This document shows positions 50,750 to 57,980 of a DNA stretch of 57,980 nt, in pieces. The DNA is from Pseudonocardia kujensis (GTDB lineage Bacteria > Actinomycetota > Actinomycetes > Mycobacteriales > Pseudonocardiaceae): the NCBI RefSeq assembly GCF_021283305.1, contig NZ_JAJSOK010000048.1, positions 1 through 57,980 of the forward strand, read 5' to 3'. Positions within the stretch are counted from its first letter, which is position 1, and each line of letters begins with the position of its first letter. Under the pieces are notes generated by a model. That model saw only the letters and a program-made list of their open reading frames with translations, was not told the DNA's origin and searched no databases. Both the position numbers and the translations under genes were made by a program.

Positions 50750-51634
50750 TCAGGAGCCCGCGGGGGCGAGCACCACGACCGGCTTCGCCGCGCCCCCGGC
50801 GTCGGCCATGAGCGCGAGCACGCGGCCGTCGGGCGCGAAGACGCCGTAGGTACCGCTCAGCCCGGCGGCGGGCAGCCGTTTGCCGTGCGCGACGTCGGTG
50901 GCGCCGCCGGCGTCGACGTCCCGGCGCGGGAAGGCGGTCGCCACCGCCCCGGCGAGGTCGAGCGACAGCCCGGGCTCGGCCTCGAGCTCCTCCAGCGTGC
51001 GCGCGTGGGTCAGGTCGAACGGCCCGACCCGGGTGCGCCGCAACGCCGTCAGGTGCCCGCCCACGCCCAGTGCCGCGCCGACGTCGCGGGCCAGCGCTCG
51101 CACGTAGGTCCCGGACGAGCACTCCACCACCACGTCGAGGTCCGGGCCCCGGCGCTCGAGCAGCGTGAACGCCGACACCGTCACCGGCCGGGCCGGGATC
51201 TCCACCGTCTCGCCCGCGCGCACCCGCGCGTAGGCCCGCTTCCCGTCGATCTTGATCGCGCTGACCGACGACGGGACCTGCCGGATCTCGCCCGTCCGGG
51301 CCGCCATCGCCGCGCCGATCGCCTCGTCCCCGACCCCGGACGCGTCGGCAGACGACACGACCTCGCCCTCGGCGTCGTCCGTGGTCGTGGCCGCGCCGAG
51401 GCGGATCGTGGCGGTGTAGGCCTTGGTGTCGAGCGCGAGGTGCCCGAGCAGCTTGGTGCCGCGCTCGACCCCGCACACGAGCACGCCGGTGGCCATCGGG
51501 TCGAGGGTGCCGGCGTGCCCGACCTTGCGGGTGCGCAGGATGCGCCGCAGGCGGGAGACGACGTCGTGCGAGGTCATCCCGCCGGGCTTGTCGACGACGA
51601 CGATCCCACCGGCTACCAGTCCTGCGTCGGGCAC
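50750..51634 (-). CDS. truB: tRNA pseudouridine-55 synthase
   Basis: 294-aa enzyme forming pseudouridine-55 in the T-loop. Catalytic Asp45 in HAGTLDPMATGVL; VDKPGGMTSHDVVSRLR at residues 14-30; ECSSGTYVRALARDVG and a C-terminal PUA-like region. GTG 51634 lies 8 nt after TAGGGT (51648-51643, minus), which includes the stop codon of the response-regulator gene: a leaderless promoter inside its neighbour's end. Confidence 0.95.
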   Translation of the reverse strand: MPDAGLVAGGIVVVDKPGGMTSHDVVSRLRRILRTRKVGHAGTLDPMATGVLVCGVERGTKLLGHLALDTKAYTATIRLGAATTTDDAEGEVVSSADASGVGDEAIGAAMAARTGEIRQVPSSVSAIKIDGKRAYARVRAGETVEIPARPVTVSAFTLLERRGPDLDVVVECSSGTYVRALARDVGAALGVGGHLTALRRTRVGPFDLTHARTLEELEAEPGLSLDLAGAVATAFPRRDVDAGGATDVAHGKRLPAAGLSGTYGVFAPDGRVLALMADAGGAAKPVVVLAPAGS

Positions 51635-51642
51635 GGGCCGTG

Positions 51643-51648
51643 ACCCTA
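51643..51648 (-). promoter_or_regulatory. -10 element of truB
   Basis: Minus-strand TAGGGT, 8 nt before GTG 51634; its first three bases are the stop codon of the OmpR-type gene. Confidence 0.45.
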
Positions 51649-52305
51649 CTTCCCCAGCCGGTACCCGACGCCGCGTGCCGTCACGATCACCTCCGGCCGG
51701 CCCAGCTTGGACCGCACCAGCGCCACGTGCGCCTCCAGCGTGCGGCGCGCGGAGGAGTCGGTGGTCCCCCACACCTCGTCGAGCAGCTCGTCCCGCGCGA
51801 CGACGGCGCCCTCGCGGCGGGCGAGCGCCGCGAGCAGGTCGAACTCCTTGCGCGCCAACCCCACCTCGGCGCCCGCGACCGTGACCGCCCGGCGCGCGAG
51901 GTCGATCTCCACGTCCCCGGCGACGACGGTGGGCGCCACCCCGAGCCCGCGGGTGCGGCGCAGCACGGCGTCGATCCGGGCCAGCAGCTCCTCGACGAGG
52001 AACGGCTTGACGATGTAGTCGTCCGCGCCGTTGCGCAGCCCGCTGACCCGCGCCTCCACCGCCCCGCGACCGGTCACCGCCAGGATCGGCACCCGCGAGA
52101 CCTCCCGGATGCCGCGGCACACCCCGATCCCGTCCCGGTCCGGCAGCCCCATGTCGAGGAGCACGACGTCCGGTTCGGACTCGCGCACCGCCGCGAGCGC
52201 GTCCGCCCCCCTGGTCACGTGCCGGACCCGGAAGCCCGCGTTGCCCAGCGCCTTCGCCACGGCGCCGCCGAGCACTTCGTCGTCCTCGACCAGAAGTGCG
52301 CGCAC
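51646..52305 (-). CDS. OmpR-family response regulator
   Basis: About 219 aa. The receiver has acidic pocket VEDDE, phospho-acceptor Asp in PDVVLLDMGLPDRDG, and Lys in DDYIVKPF; the C-terminal winged helix (LARKEFDLLAALARREGAVVARDELLDEVWG ... TARGVGYRLGK) is OmpR/PhoB type. GTG 52305 chosen: GGGAG lies 10 nt upstream and the protein begins VRALLVEDDE; GTG 52344 is only 3 nt past the -10 CATAAT (52353-52348, minus), too close. Divergent from dctA; a sensor kinase lies on its far side. Confidence 0.9.
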   Translation of the reverse strand: MRALLVEDDEVLGGAVAKALGNAGFRVRHVTRGADALAAVRESEPDVVLLDMGLPDRDGIGVCRGIREVSRVPILAVTGRGAVEARVSGLRNGADDYIVKPFLVEELLARIDAVLRRTRGLGVAPTVVAGDVEIDLARRAVTVAGAEVGLARKEFDLLAALARREGAVVARDELLDEVWGTTDSSARRTLEAHVALVRSKLGRPEVIVTARGVGYRLGK

Positions 52306-52344
52306 CGTCCGGTTGCTCCCATCCTGCGAAACCTCAAGCCCCAC

Positions 52345-52429
52345 CCAATTATGAACGCCTACGCCCTGACATGGCGCCGGTCACGTTCCTAGCGTGCTCC
52401 CCGGCACCGGACGTCGAGGAGGACGACAC
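52345..52429. promoter_or_regulatory. Divergent promoters, response regulator / dctA
   Basis: Minus: CATAAT (52353-52348). Plus: TAGCGT (52390-52395), then GAGGAGG (52416-52422) 7 nt before GTG 52430. This A/T-richer patch (CAATTATGAACG) is unusual for the window. Likely site for control of dctA by the two-component system. Confidence 0.5.
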
Positions 52430-53941
52430 GTGACAGCAACCGAAGCCGCACCTCGCAAGCGCTTCTTCACCCAGCTCTGGTTCTGGGTCATCGTCGGCAT
52501 CGTCCTCGGTGTGGTGTTCGGGCTCGTGGCGCCCGACGCCGCCAAGGGCGCCAAGTGGCTCGCCGACGGCTTCATCCAGATGATCAAGGTGATCGTGGCG
52601 CCGGTGATCTTCTGCACCGTCGTCGTGGGCATCGCCTCGATCGGCAACCTCGCCCGCGCCGGCGGACTGGCGCTCAAGGCACTCTTCTACTTCCTGGTCG
52701 CGACGGTCGTCGCGCTGACCATCGGCCTGCTCGCGGCGAACGTCTTCGCGCCGGGCTCCGGGTTCACCGGCCAGCCGTCGGCGACCGCGCTGGAGTCGGC
52801 CGCCAAGCAGGTCGACCAGGGCGCACAGGACGCCGGGTTCACCGGCTTCGTCCTCAACGACCTGCTCCCGACGAGCTTCCTGGGCCCGTTCGTGGAGAAC
52901 GAGGTCCTCCGCGTCCTGGTGCTGGCGATCCTCACCGCCTGCTCGGTGTCGCTGCTGGCCGCGCCGCTGCGCAAGCGGGTCGTCGGGTCGATCGAGACGA
53001 TCGCGCAGGTCATCTTCGGGATCATCAAGCTGATCATGTGGGCCGCGCCGGTCGCCGCGTTCGGCGGCATGGCCTACACGGTCGCCCAGTTCGGCGCCTC
53101 GTCGCTGACCAACCTCGTCAAGCTGATGGGCGTCTTCTGGGGCACCTGCGCGTTCTTCGTCGTGGCCGTCCTCGGGCTCGTGTCCTGGTGGGCCGGGTTC
53201 AACATCTTCAAGGTCATCCGGCTGATCAAGGACGAGCTGCTGATCATCGTCGGCACGTCGTCGTCGGAGTCCGTGCTGCCGCGCCTGCTCACCAAGCTGG
53301 AGGCGGCGGGCGCGTCGAAGCAGACCGTCGGCCTGGTCATCCCGACCGGCTACTCGTTCAACCTCGACGGCACCTGCATCTACCTGACCCTGGGCGCGCT
53401 GTTCATCATCCAGGCGGGCAACGAGTCCCTGCCGATCGGCCTGCAGATCGGCCTCGCCCTGCTGATGGTGCTGACGTCGAAGGGCGCCGCGGGCATCACG
53501 GGCGCCGGCCTGGTCACCCTGGCCGCGTCGCTGCAGGCCTTCGGCGGTGAGTTCTTCTCGGCCGAGGCGATCGCGGTGGGCATCGCGCTGATCATCGGCA
53601 TCGACCGCGTGATGAGCGAGGGCCGGGCGCTGACCAACTGCATCGGCAACGTCGTGGCCACGCTGGTCATCGCCCGCTGGAACGGCGAGCTCGACCGCGA
53701 GCGGCTCGAGGCGGTGCTCGACGACCCGTCGCTGGTCGACGAGGCCATGGAGCTGGAGCACGGCTCGCCGGCCGAGGACGGGGCCGGGGACGAGTCCGAG
53801 AAGGAGCCCGCGGCGGTCGGCGCCGGCAGCGGCTACGAGGTCGCGACCGAGCGCACCGGCCGGGTCACGAGCACCGGCAAGACCCTCCCGCCCGGCGAGC
53901 GGACCGAGGAGCGGACCGACACGCACGAGTCCCTCCGGTAG
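52430..53941 (+). CDS. dctA: C4-dicarboxylate:cation symporter (DctA/DAACS)
   Basis: 503-aa inner-membrane symporter of the DAACS (SDF) family for succinate, fumarate, malate or acidic amino acids. Family motifs: GTSSSESVLPRLLTKLEAAG (serine-rich hairpin), VIPTGYSFNLDGTCIYLTLG, and GIDRVMSEGRALTNCIGNVVATLVIARW. An acidic C-terminal tail of ~75 residues (SPAEDGAGDESEKEPAA ...) extends beyond the core. GTG start with strong GAGGAGG. 13 bases before the sensor-kinase gene: one operon. Confidence 0.95.
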   Translation: MTATEAAPRKRFFTQLWFWVIVGIVLGVVFGLVAPDAAKGAKWLADGFIQMIKVIVAPVIFCTVVVGIASIGNLARAGGLALKALFYFLVATVVALTIGLLAANVFAPGSGFTGQPSATALESAAKQVDQGAQDAGFTGFVLNDLLPTSFLGPFVENEVLRVLVLAILTACSVSLLAAPLRKRVVGSIETIAQVIFGIIKLIMWAAPVAAFGGMAYTVAQFGASSLTNLVKLMGVFWGTCAFFVVAVLGLVSWWAGFNIFKVIRLIKDELLIIVGTSSSESVLPRLLTKLEAAGASKQTVGLVIPTGYSFNLDGTCIYLTLGALFIIQAGNESLPIGLQIGLALLMVLTSKGAAGITGAGLVTLAASLQAFGGEFFSAEAIAVGIALIIGIDRVMSEGRALTNCIGNVVATLVIARWNGELDRERLEAVLDDPSLVDEAMELEHGSPAEDGAGDESEKEPAAVGAGSGYEVATERTGRVTSTGKTLPPGERTEERTDTHESLR

Positions 53942-53954
53942 CACAATCACCGGC

Positions 53955-55619
53955 GTGTCCCCCCGACCCCGCCGCGGCTCCCGCCTCGTCAGCCGGCTGC
54001 TCCTGCTGCAGCTCGTGACGGTGCTGGTGACCGTCGGCGGGGTCGCGGCACTGGGGGTGTTCGGGGCCCGCGAGCTCGAGTCCGCCGCGGCGGCCCGGCT
54101 CACCCTGGCGACCGCGCAGTCCGTGGCCGGCGACCCGGAGGTCGTCGCGGCGGTGGCGGCGGGTGGGGATCCGCTCGTCGTCTCCCGGACCTTGCAGCCC
54201 CTGGCCGAGCGCGTGCGGGTCGCCACCGGCACCGCCTTCGTCGTGATCATGACGCCCGACGGCGTGCGGTACAGCCATTCCGAGCCCGACCGCATCGGCG
54301 GGGTGTACGTCGGCTCCATCGCCGAGGCGCGCGCCGGGCGGGCCTACACCGAGGACTACCCGGGCACCCTCGGGCCGTCGGTCCGCACCGTGGTCCCGGT
54401 GACCGACCGCGGGCAGGTCGTCGGGCTGGTGTCCGTGGGCGTCCTGGAGACGCGGATCAGCGCGCTGGTGGCGCGCGAGCTGCCCTGGATCCTCCTCGTC
54501 GCCGCCGCGGCGGTGGCGCTCGGCGCGTTCCTCGCCTGGCTGCTGGCCCGGCGGGTGCGGCGGCAGACGCTCGGCCTGGAGCCCGAGGAGATCGCCGCCG
54601 CCTACACCCACCACGACGCCGTCCTGCGGGCCGTCCGTGAGGGCCTGATGGTGCTCGACGGGGACGGCCGCGTGGTCGTGCTCAACGCCGAGGCGCGGCG
54701 GCTGCTGGGCTTCGCCCCCGACGAACCCGTGGAGGGCCGGCAGCTGGTGGAACTGGGCGTGGACCCGGCGCTGCGGGCGGTCACCCGGCTGGCCACGGGC
54801 GGGGTGGAGGACGACGGGGACGTCCTCGACACCCTCACCCTCGCGGGCGAGCGGGTCCTGTTGCTCTCGCGCACCGCGGCCGGGCCCCGCGCCGGCGACG
54901 GCACCCGCGTCGTCACGCTGCGGGACCGGACCGAGCTGGCCGAGGTGCTGCGCGAGCGCGACGCCGCCCGGGACCGGGCCCGCGCGCTGGCCGGGCAGGC
55001 CCACGAGTTCGCCAACCGCATGCAGACCGTGCTCACCCTCGTGCAGCTCGGCGACACCGACGACGCGCTGCGGGCCGGCACCGCCGCCGTCGACCGGGCG
55101 CGCGGGCCGGTGCTCGACACCGTGCACGACCCGGTGCTGGCCGCGCTGCTCACCGATAAGGCCTGGACCGCCGGCGAGCGGGGGATCGCCTTCACCGTCG
55201 CCGACGAGACCGAGGACCCGGTCCGGCTCGACCCGGACGACCTCGTCTCGCTCGTCGGCAACCTGGTCGACAACGCCCTCGACGCCGCGGAGGGCTCGCC
55301 CGACCCGCGGGTGGAGGTACGCCTGACCGACGACGTGCTCGAGGTCGCCGACTCCGGACCGGGCATCCCGCCCGAGGCCGCCGACGACGTCTTCGAGCAC
55401 GGCTTCTCCACGAAGGAGGCCCGGCCGGACCGGCCGCGCGGGATCGGGCTGGCGCTGGTCGCGCGGATCGTGCGGCGGCTCGGCGGCACGGTCGAGGTGG
55501 TGCCGCGCGCGCCGGGGACACTCTTCCGGGTCGGCCTGCCTACTCGGCAGGGCCCAGCACCGCGCCCGGCACCGCCCAGCGTCCCGACCGCGTCCGCAAC
55601 CCCACCGCCACGAACCTGA
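53955..55619 (+). CDS. CitA/DcuS-type sensor histidine kinase
   Basis: 554-aa membrane kinase. Helix 1 at ~15-37, a periplasmic PASp/Cache sensor (about 40-175) with the ligand-site pattern RYSHSEPDRIGGVYVG, helix 2 at ~176-197, a cytoplasmic PAS (LMVLDGDGRVVVLNAEARRLLG), a Spo0B-type phosphoacceptor helix (GQAHEFANRMQTVLTL, His350), and a catalytic domain with NLVDNALDAAEG, DSGPGI and FSTKEARPDRPRGIGLAL. Expected to sense C4-dicarboxylates or citrate. The partner of this class is normally a CitB/DcuR-type regulator, but the only one nearby is OmpR-type. The last ~25 residues overlap the MATE gene antisense (80 bases). Confidence 0.92.
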   Translation: MSPRPRRGSRLVSRLLLLQLVTVLVTVGGVAALGVFGARELESAAAARLTLATAQSVAGDPEVVAAVAAGGDPLVVSRTLQPLAERVRVATGTAFVVIMTPDGVRYSHSEPDRIGGVYVGSIAEARAGRAYTEDYPGTLGPSVRTVVPVTDRGQVVGLVSVGVLETRISALVARELPWILLVAAAAVALGAFLAWLLARRVRRQTLGLEPEEIAAAYTHHDAVLRAVREGLMVLDGDGRVVVLNAEARRLLGFAPDEPVEGRQLVELGVDPALRAVTRLATGGVEDDGDVLDTLTLAGERVLLLSRTAAGPRAGDGTRVVTLRDRTELAEVLRERDAARDRARALAGQAHEFANRMQTVLTLVQLGDTDDALRAGTAAVDRARGPVLDTVHDPVLAALLTDKAWTAGERGIAFTVADETEDPVRLDPDDLVSLVGNLVDNALDAAEGSPDPRVEVRLTDDVLEVADSGPGIPPEAADDVFEHGFSTKEARPDRPRGIGLALVARIVRRLGGTVEVVPRAPGTLFRVGLPTRQGPAPRPAPPSVPTASATPPPRT

Positions 55620-56880
55620 CCAGCATGAACAGCGACAGGCCGGTCCAGATCCCGACCAGCCCCCAGCCCGCGACGAGGGAGATCCAGATCAGCGGGAGGA
55701 ACCCGCAGACGGCCGCCAGCAGGGTCGAGGTGCGCAGGAACGCGGCGTCGCCGGCCCCGAGCAGCACGCCGTCGATCGCGAACACCACGCCGGCCACGGG
55801 TTGCAGCGCCACGAAGAACCACCAGGCCTGCGGGATCGTGTCCAGAGTGGCCTCGTCGGCGGTGAACAGACCCGGCAGCAGGGGGTAGAGCGCGGCGAAC
55901 ACGACCGCGAACACGATCCCGAGCACCAGCCCGTAGCGGATCACCTGCGCCGCCACGCCCTTGGCGTGCTCGGCCCCGCCGCCGCCCAGGGCCGCGCCGA
56001 CGAGGGCCTGCGCGGCGATCGCGACGGCGTCGAGCACCAGGGCCTGGAAGTTCCACAGCTGCAGGACGACCTGGTGCGCCGCGACCGCCGACGCCCCGAA
56101 CCGGGCGGCCACCGCCGTGGCCGACAGGAAGCAGATCTGGAAGCCGGCGGTGCGCAGGATCAGGTCGCGGCCCATCGACAGCTGCGCGCGGATCAGCGAC
56201 AGCCGCGGGAGCAGCGACACCTCCGGGTGCGCCTTCTTCTCCCGGGCCAGCGCGACCAGGAAGAGCCCCGCGACGATCACCTGCGCCACCAGGTTCGCGA
56301 CGGCCGAGCCCTCCAGGCCCCACCCGAGCCCGTGCACCAGCACCGGGCACAGGACCGCGGAGAGCCCGTTGCCGGCGAGGACGTAGCGCAGCGGGCGCGC
56401 GGTGTCCTGGACGCCGCGCATCCAGCCGTTGCCCGCCAGCGTGACGAGGATGAGCGGCGCACCGAACAGCGCGATCCGCAGCCAGCCGACCGCGGCGTCG
56501 GCGACCGCGCCGCCGTCGCCCAGGACGTTCGCGACGGGCCGCGCGACCAGCTGGCCGACCCCGAGCACCAGCAGCCCGACCGCGAGCGCCACCCACGTGG
56601 CCTGCACGCCCTCGACCACCGCCTCGGGCCGGCGGCCCGCGCCGTGCAGCCGGGCGGAGCGGGCGGTGGTGCCGTAGGACAGGAAGTTCAGGGCGGTGGT
56701 GACCTGTGCGAACAGCACGCCCGCGACGGCCAGCCCGGCCAGCGGGACCGCCCCCAGCCGCCCGACGACGGCGGTGTCGACCAGCACGTACAGGGGCTCC
56801 GCGGCCAGCACGGGCAACGCCTGCACCGCGAGCCGGAGGACCTGCCGGGCGGGGACCCCCTCGTGATCGGGCGAGCTCAC
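55540..56880 (-). CDS. MATE-family efflux transporter (DinF-like)
   Basis: 446-aa twelve-helix antiporter of the MATE/DinF branch. Repeats begin VLRLAVQALPVLAAEPLYVLVDTAVVGRLG and LILRTAGFQICFLSATAVAARFGASAVAAHQVVLQLWNF; the latter holds the family-typical AAHQ. GTG 56880 (SSPDHEGVPARQ) chosen as the first start before helix 1. Mycobacterial dinF also lies in the truB/ribF/infB neighbourhood. Substrate unknown. The 3' end overlaps the convergent sensor kinase gene. Confidence 0.93.
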   Translation of the reverse strand: MSSPDHEGVPARQVLRLAVQALPVLAAEPLYVLVDTAVVGRLGAVPLAGLAVAGVLFAQVTTALNFLSYGTTARSARLHGAGRRPEAVVEGVQATWVALAVGLLVLGVGQLVARPVANVLGDGGAVADAAVGWLRIALFGAPLILVTLAGNGWMRGVQDTARPLRYVLAGNGLSAVLCPVLVHGLGWGLEGSAVANLVAQVIVAGLFLVALAREKKAHPEVSLLPRLSLIRAQLSMGRDLILRTAGFQICFLSATAVAARFGASAVAAHQVVLQLWNFQALVLDAVAIAAQALVGAALGGGGAEHAKGVAAQVIRYGLVLGIVFAVVFAALYPLLPGLFTADEATLDTIPQAWWFFVALQPVAGVVFAIDGVLLGAGDAAFLRTSTLLAAVCGFLPLIWISLVAGWGLVGIWTGLSLFMLVRFVAVGLRTRSGRWAVPGAVLGPAE

Positions 56881-56927
56881 CGGCCCATGGTTCCACAGCG
56901 CACCCACCACACCCGGCCCGTCGGCTC

Positions 56928-56933
56928 TACCCT
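56928..56933 (+). promoter_or_regulatory. -10 element of the LuxR/AAA-type gene
   Basis: TACCCT, 6 nt before ATG 56940; no Shine-Dalgarno. Confidence 0.45.
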
Positions 56934-56939
56934 CCCGGG

Positions 56940-57980
56940 ATGCTGGTCGGGCGGGACGCGGAGCTGCGCGAGCTCGAAGGGGCGGCGGCCGAGGCCCTGC
57001 GCACGGGCCGCGGCTGGACCGCGCTGGTCCTCGGCGAGCCCGGTATTGGCAAGACCGCCCTGGCTGCCGAGTTCGCCGCCCGGTCGCGCGCGGCGGGCGT
57101 CGCCACCGCGTGGGCGGCGTGCCGGCAGGAGGGCGGCACCCCGCCCTACTGGCCCTGGGCCCAGCTGCTGGACCGGCTGGGCCGGGCCGGGGCGCTCACC
57201 GTGGCCGACGGCGACGCCGAGCTGGCCCGCTTCCTGCTGTTCGACGCCGTCGCCGCGGCCCTGCGGGCGGCCGCGCCCGTCCTGCTCGTCCTCGACGACC
57301 TGCACTGGGCGGACCCGGACTCGCTGCGCCTGCTCGCGGCTCTCCGCGCGCACGTCGGCGAGGCGCCCGTCCTGGTGCTGGGCACCTACCGGGACACCGA
57401 GCCGGGCGGGATGGCCACGCTCGCGGCCGACCGGCGGATCGTGCTGGCCGGGCTGGCCGCCGCCGACCTCGGCACCGCCCTGCGGGCCGCCACCGGAGAG
57501 GAGGTCGACGACGCGGCGACGGCGACCCTGCACCGCCGCACCGGCGGCAACCCGTTCTTCGCGGCCGAGATCGTGCGCATGCTCCGCGCCGGGGACGCCG
57601 CCGCGGTCACCGCCCTGCCGAGCGGGGTGCGGGCGGTGCTGGAGCGCAGGCTGGGCCTGCTCGACGGGCCGGTCCGCCGGATCCTGCGGGCCGCCGCGGT
57701 CCTCGACGCCGGCACCACGGCCGGGGTGGACGCCGTCCTGCTCGCCGCGGTGGCGGACGTGCCGGTCGGTGCGCTGGCCGGGGCGCTCGTGCCCGCCGTC
57801 GAGGCGCGCCTGCTCGTCGTCCACGAGGGTCGCCACCGTTTCCCGCACGCCCTGGTGGCCGAGACCCTGCGTGCCTCGACCCCGCCGGCCGAGGCGCTCG
57901 CGTTGCACCGGCGGGCGGCCACCGCCCTGGCGGCCCGTCTGGACGCCGCGGCCGGTGTCCCGGCCGAGCTCGCGCGGCAC
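56940..57980 (+). CDS. LuxR/LAL-type ATP-binding regulator, 5' part
   Basis: Open from ATG 56940 to the window end (347 codons), so truncated. It starts MLVGRDAELRELEGAAAEAL and has Walker A LGEPGIGKTALAA (32-39) and Walker B VLLVLDDLHWADPDSLRLL: an AAA_16/LuxR-family large ATP-binding domain, followed by RTGGNPFFAAEIVRML and winged-helix/lipid-like segments (GGNPFF, VLDAGTTAGVDAV). The C-terminal LuxR HTH, if present, lies beyond the window. Likely a ~900-aa transcriptional regulator. Confidence 0.85.
   Translation, partial: MLVGRDAELRELEGAAAEALRTGRGWTALVLGEPGIGKTALAAEFAARSRAAGVATAWAACRQEGGTPPYWPWAQLLDRLGRAGALTVADGDAELARFLLFDAVAAALRAAAPVLLVLDDLHWADPDSLRLLAALRAHVGEAPVLVLGTYRDTEPGGMATLAADRRIVLAGLAAADLGTALRAATGEEVDDAATATLHRRTGGNPFFAAEIVRMLRAGDAAAVTALPSGVRAVLERRLGLLDGPVRRILRAAAVLDAGTTAGVDAVLLAAVADVPVGALAGALVPAVEARLLVVHEGRHRFPHALVAETLRASTPPAEALALHRRAATALAARLDAAAGVPAELARH

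Overview
The window is a high-GC (by eye well above 70% G+C) actinobacterial chromosome segment. Gene content and order suggest a Pseudonocardia-like or related actinomycete: recX-recA-DUF3046, clgR-pspA, pgsA-rimO/argA, ftsK, rnj, dapA, thyX, dapB, an M16 protease with pnp-rpsO, and ribF-truB follow the order I remember around the mycobacterial recA to truB region. Unlike the M. tuberculosis copy, recA has no intein. I see no tRNA, rRNA, CRISPR array, insertion sequence or phage gene; this is core chromosome with accessory genes inserted between conserved blocks.

Layout. 1-2836: end of an unknown gene, recX, recA with a LexA box and a second damage-type promoter, and a DUF3046 gene. 2874-14292 is mixed: a DrrAB-like ABC exporter with a divergent TetR gene, a class III CoA-transferase, a 37-residue membrane protein, TetR with a divergent EamA exporter, the very large helicase gene lhr, and an HSL-type esterase. 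14346-19270 looks catabolic: TetR, acyl-CoA ligase, nitroreductase and a divergent Baeyer-Villiger monooxygenase; with the esterase it suggests ketone-to-ester-to-acid breakdown. 19216-23213 is envelope and repair: L,D-transpeptidase, lipoprotein, YidC paralogue, small membrane protein and Nei-type DNA glycosylase. 23293-27587 is pspA, clgR, pgsA, rimO and argA. 27745-30847 is accessory (ankyrin, AraC, TrmL-like methylase, YceI). 31028-38360 is ftsK, rnj, dapA, a TIGR03085-like gene and thyX. 38462-44011 holds a ribbon-helix-helix/DUF4097 pair, a YcaQ-like protein, EamA, GNAT, dapB and a broken araC. 44034-51634 is DUF456, M16 protease, pnp, rpsO, an HTH gene, ribF and truB. 51646-57980 is an OmpR regulator, a dicarboxylate symporter, a CitA-type kinase, a MATE exporter and the start of a LuxR/AAA regulator.

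Two sequence-level patterns stand out. First, about twenty genes have a TAnnnT (or near) -10 hexamer ending 6-8 nt before the start codon and no clear Shine-Dalgarno sequence, so leaderless mRNAs look common; this also helps choose start codons. Second, four genes (recA, lhr, the YcaQ-like gene, thyX) share one promoter geometry, a CTGTCGG element followed after exactly 8 nt by the -10. It resembles the mycobacterial LexA-independent DNA-damage (PafBC) promoter and suggests one regulon linking repair and thymidylate synthesis.

Other unusual elements are an array of TGACGCC half-sites between thyX and the ribbon-helix-helix gene, a 22-bp tandem repeat family at separate loci, several convergent gene pairs whose 3' ends overlap, an araC gene broken by one extra G, and a leftover NTF2-like C-terminus between rnj and ftsK.
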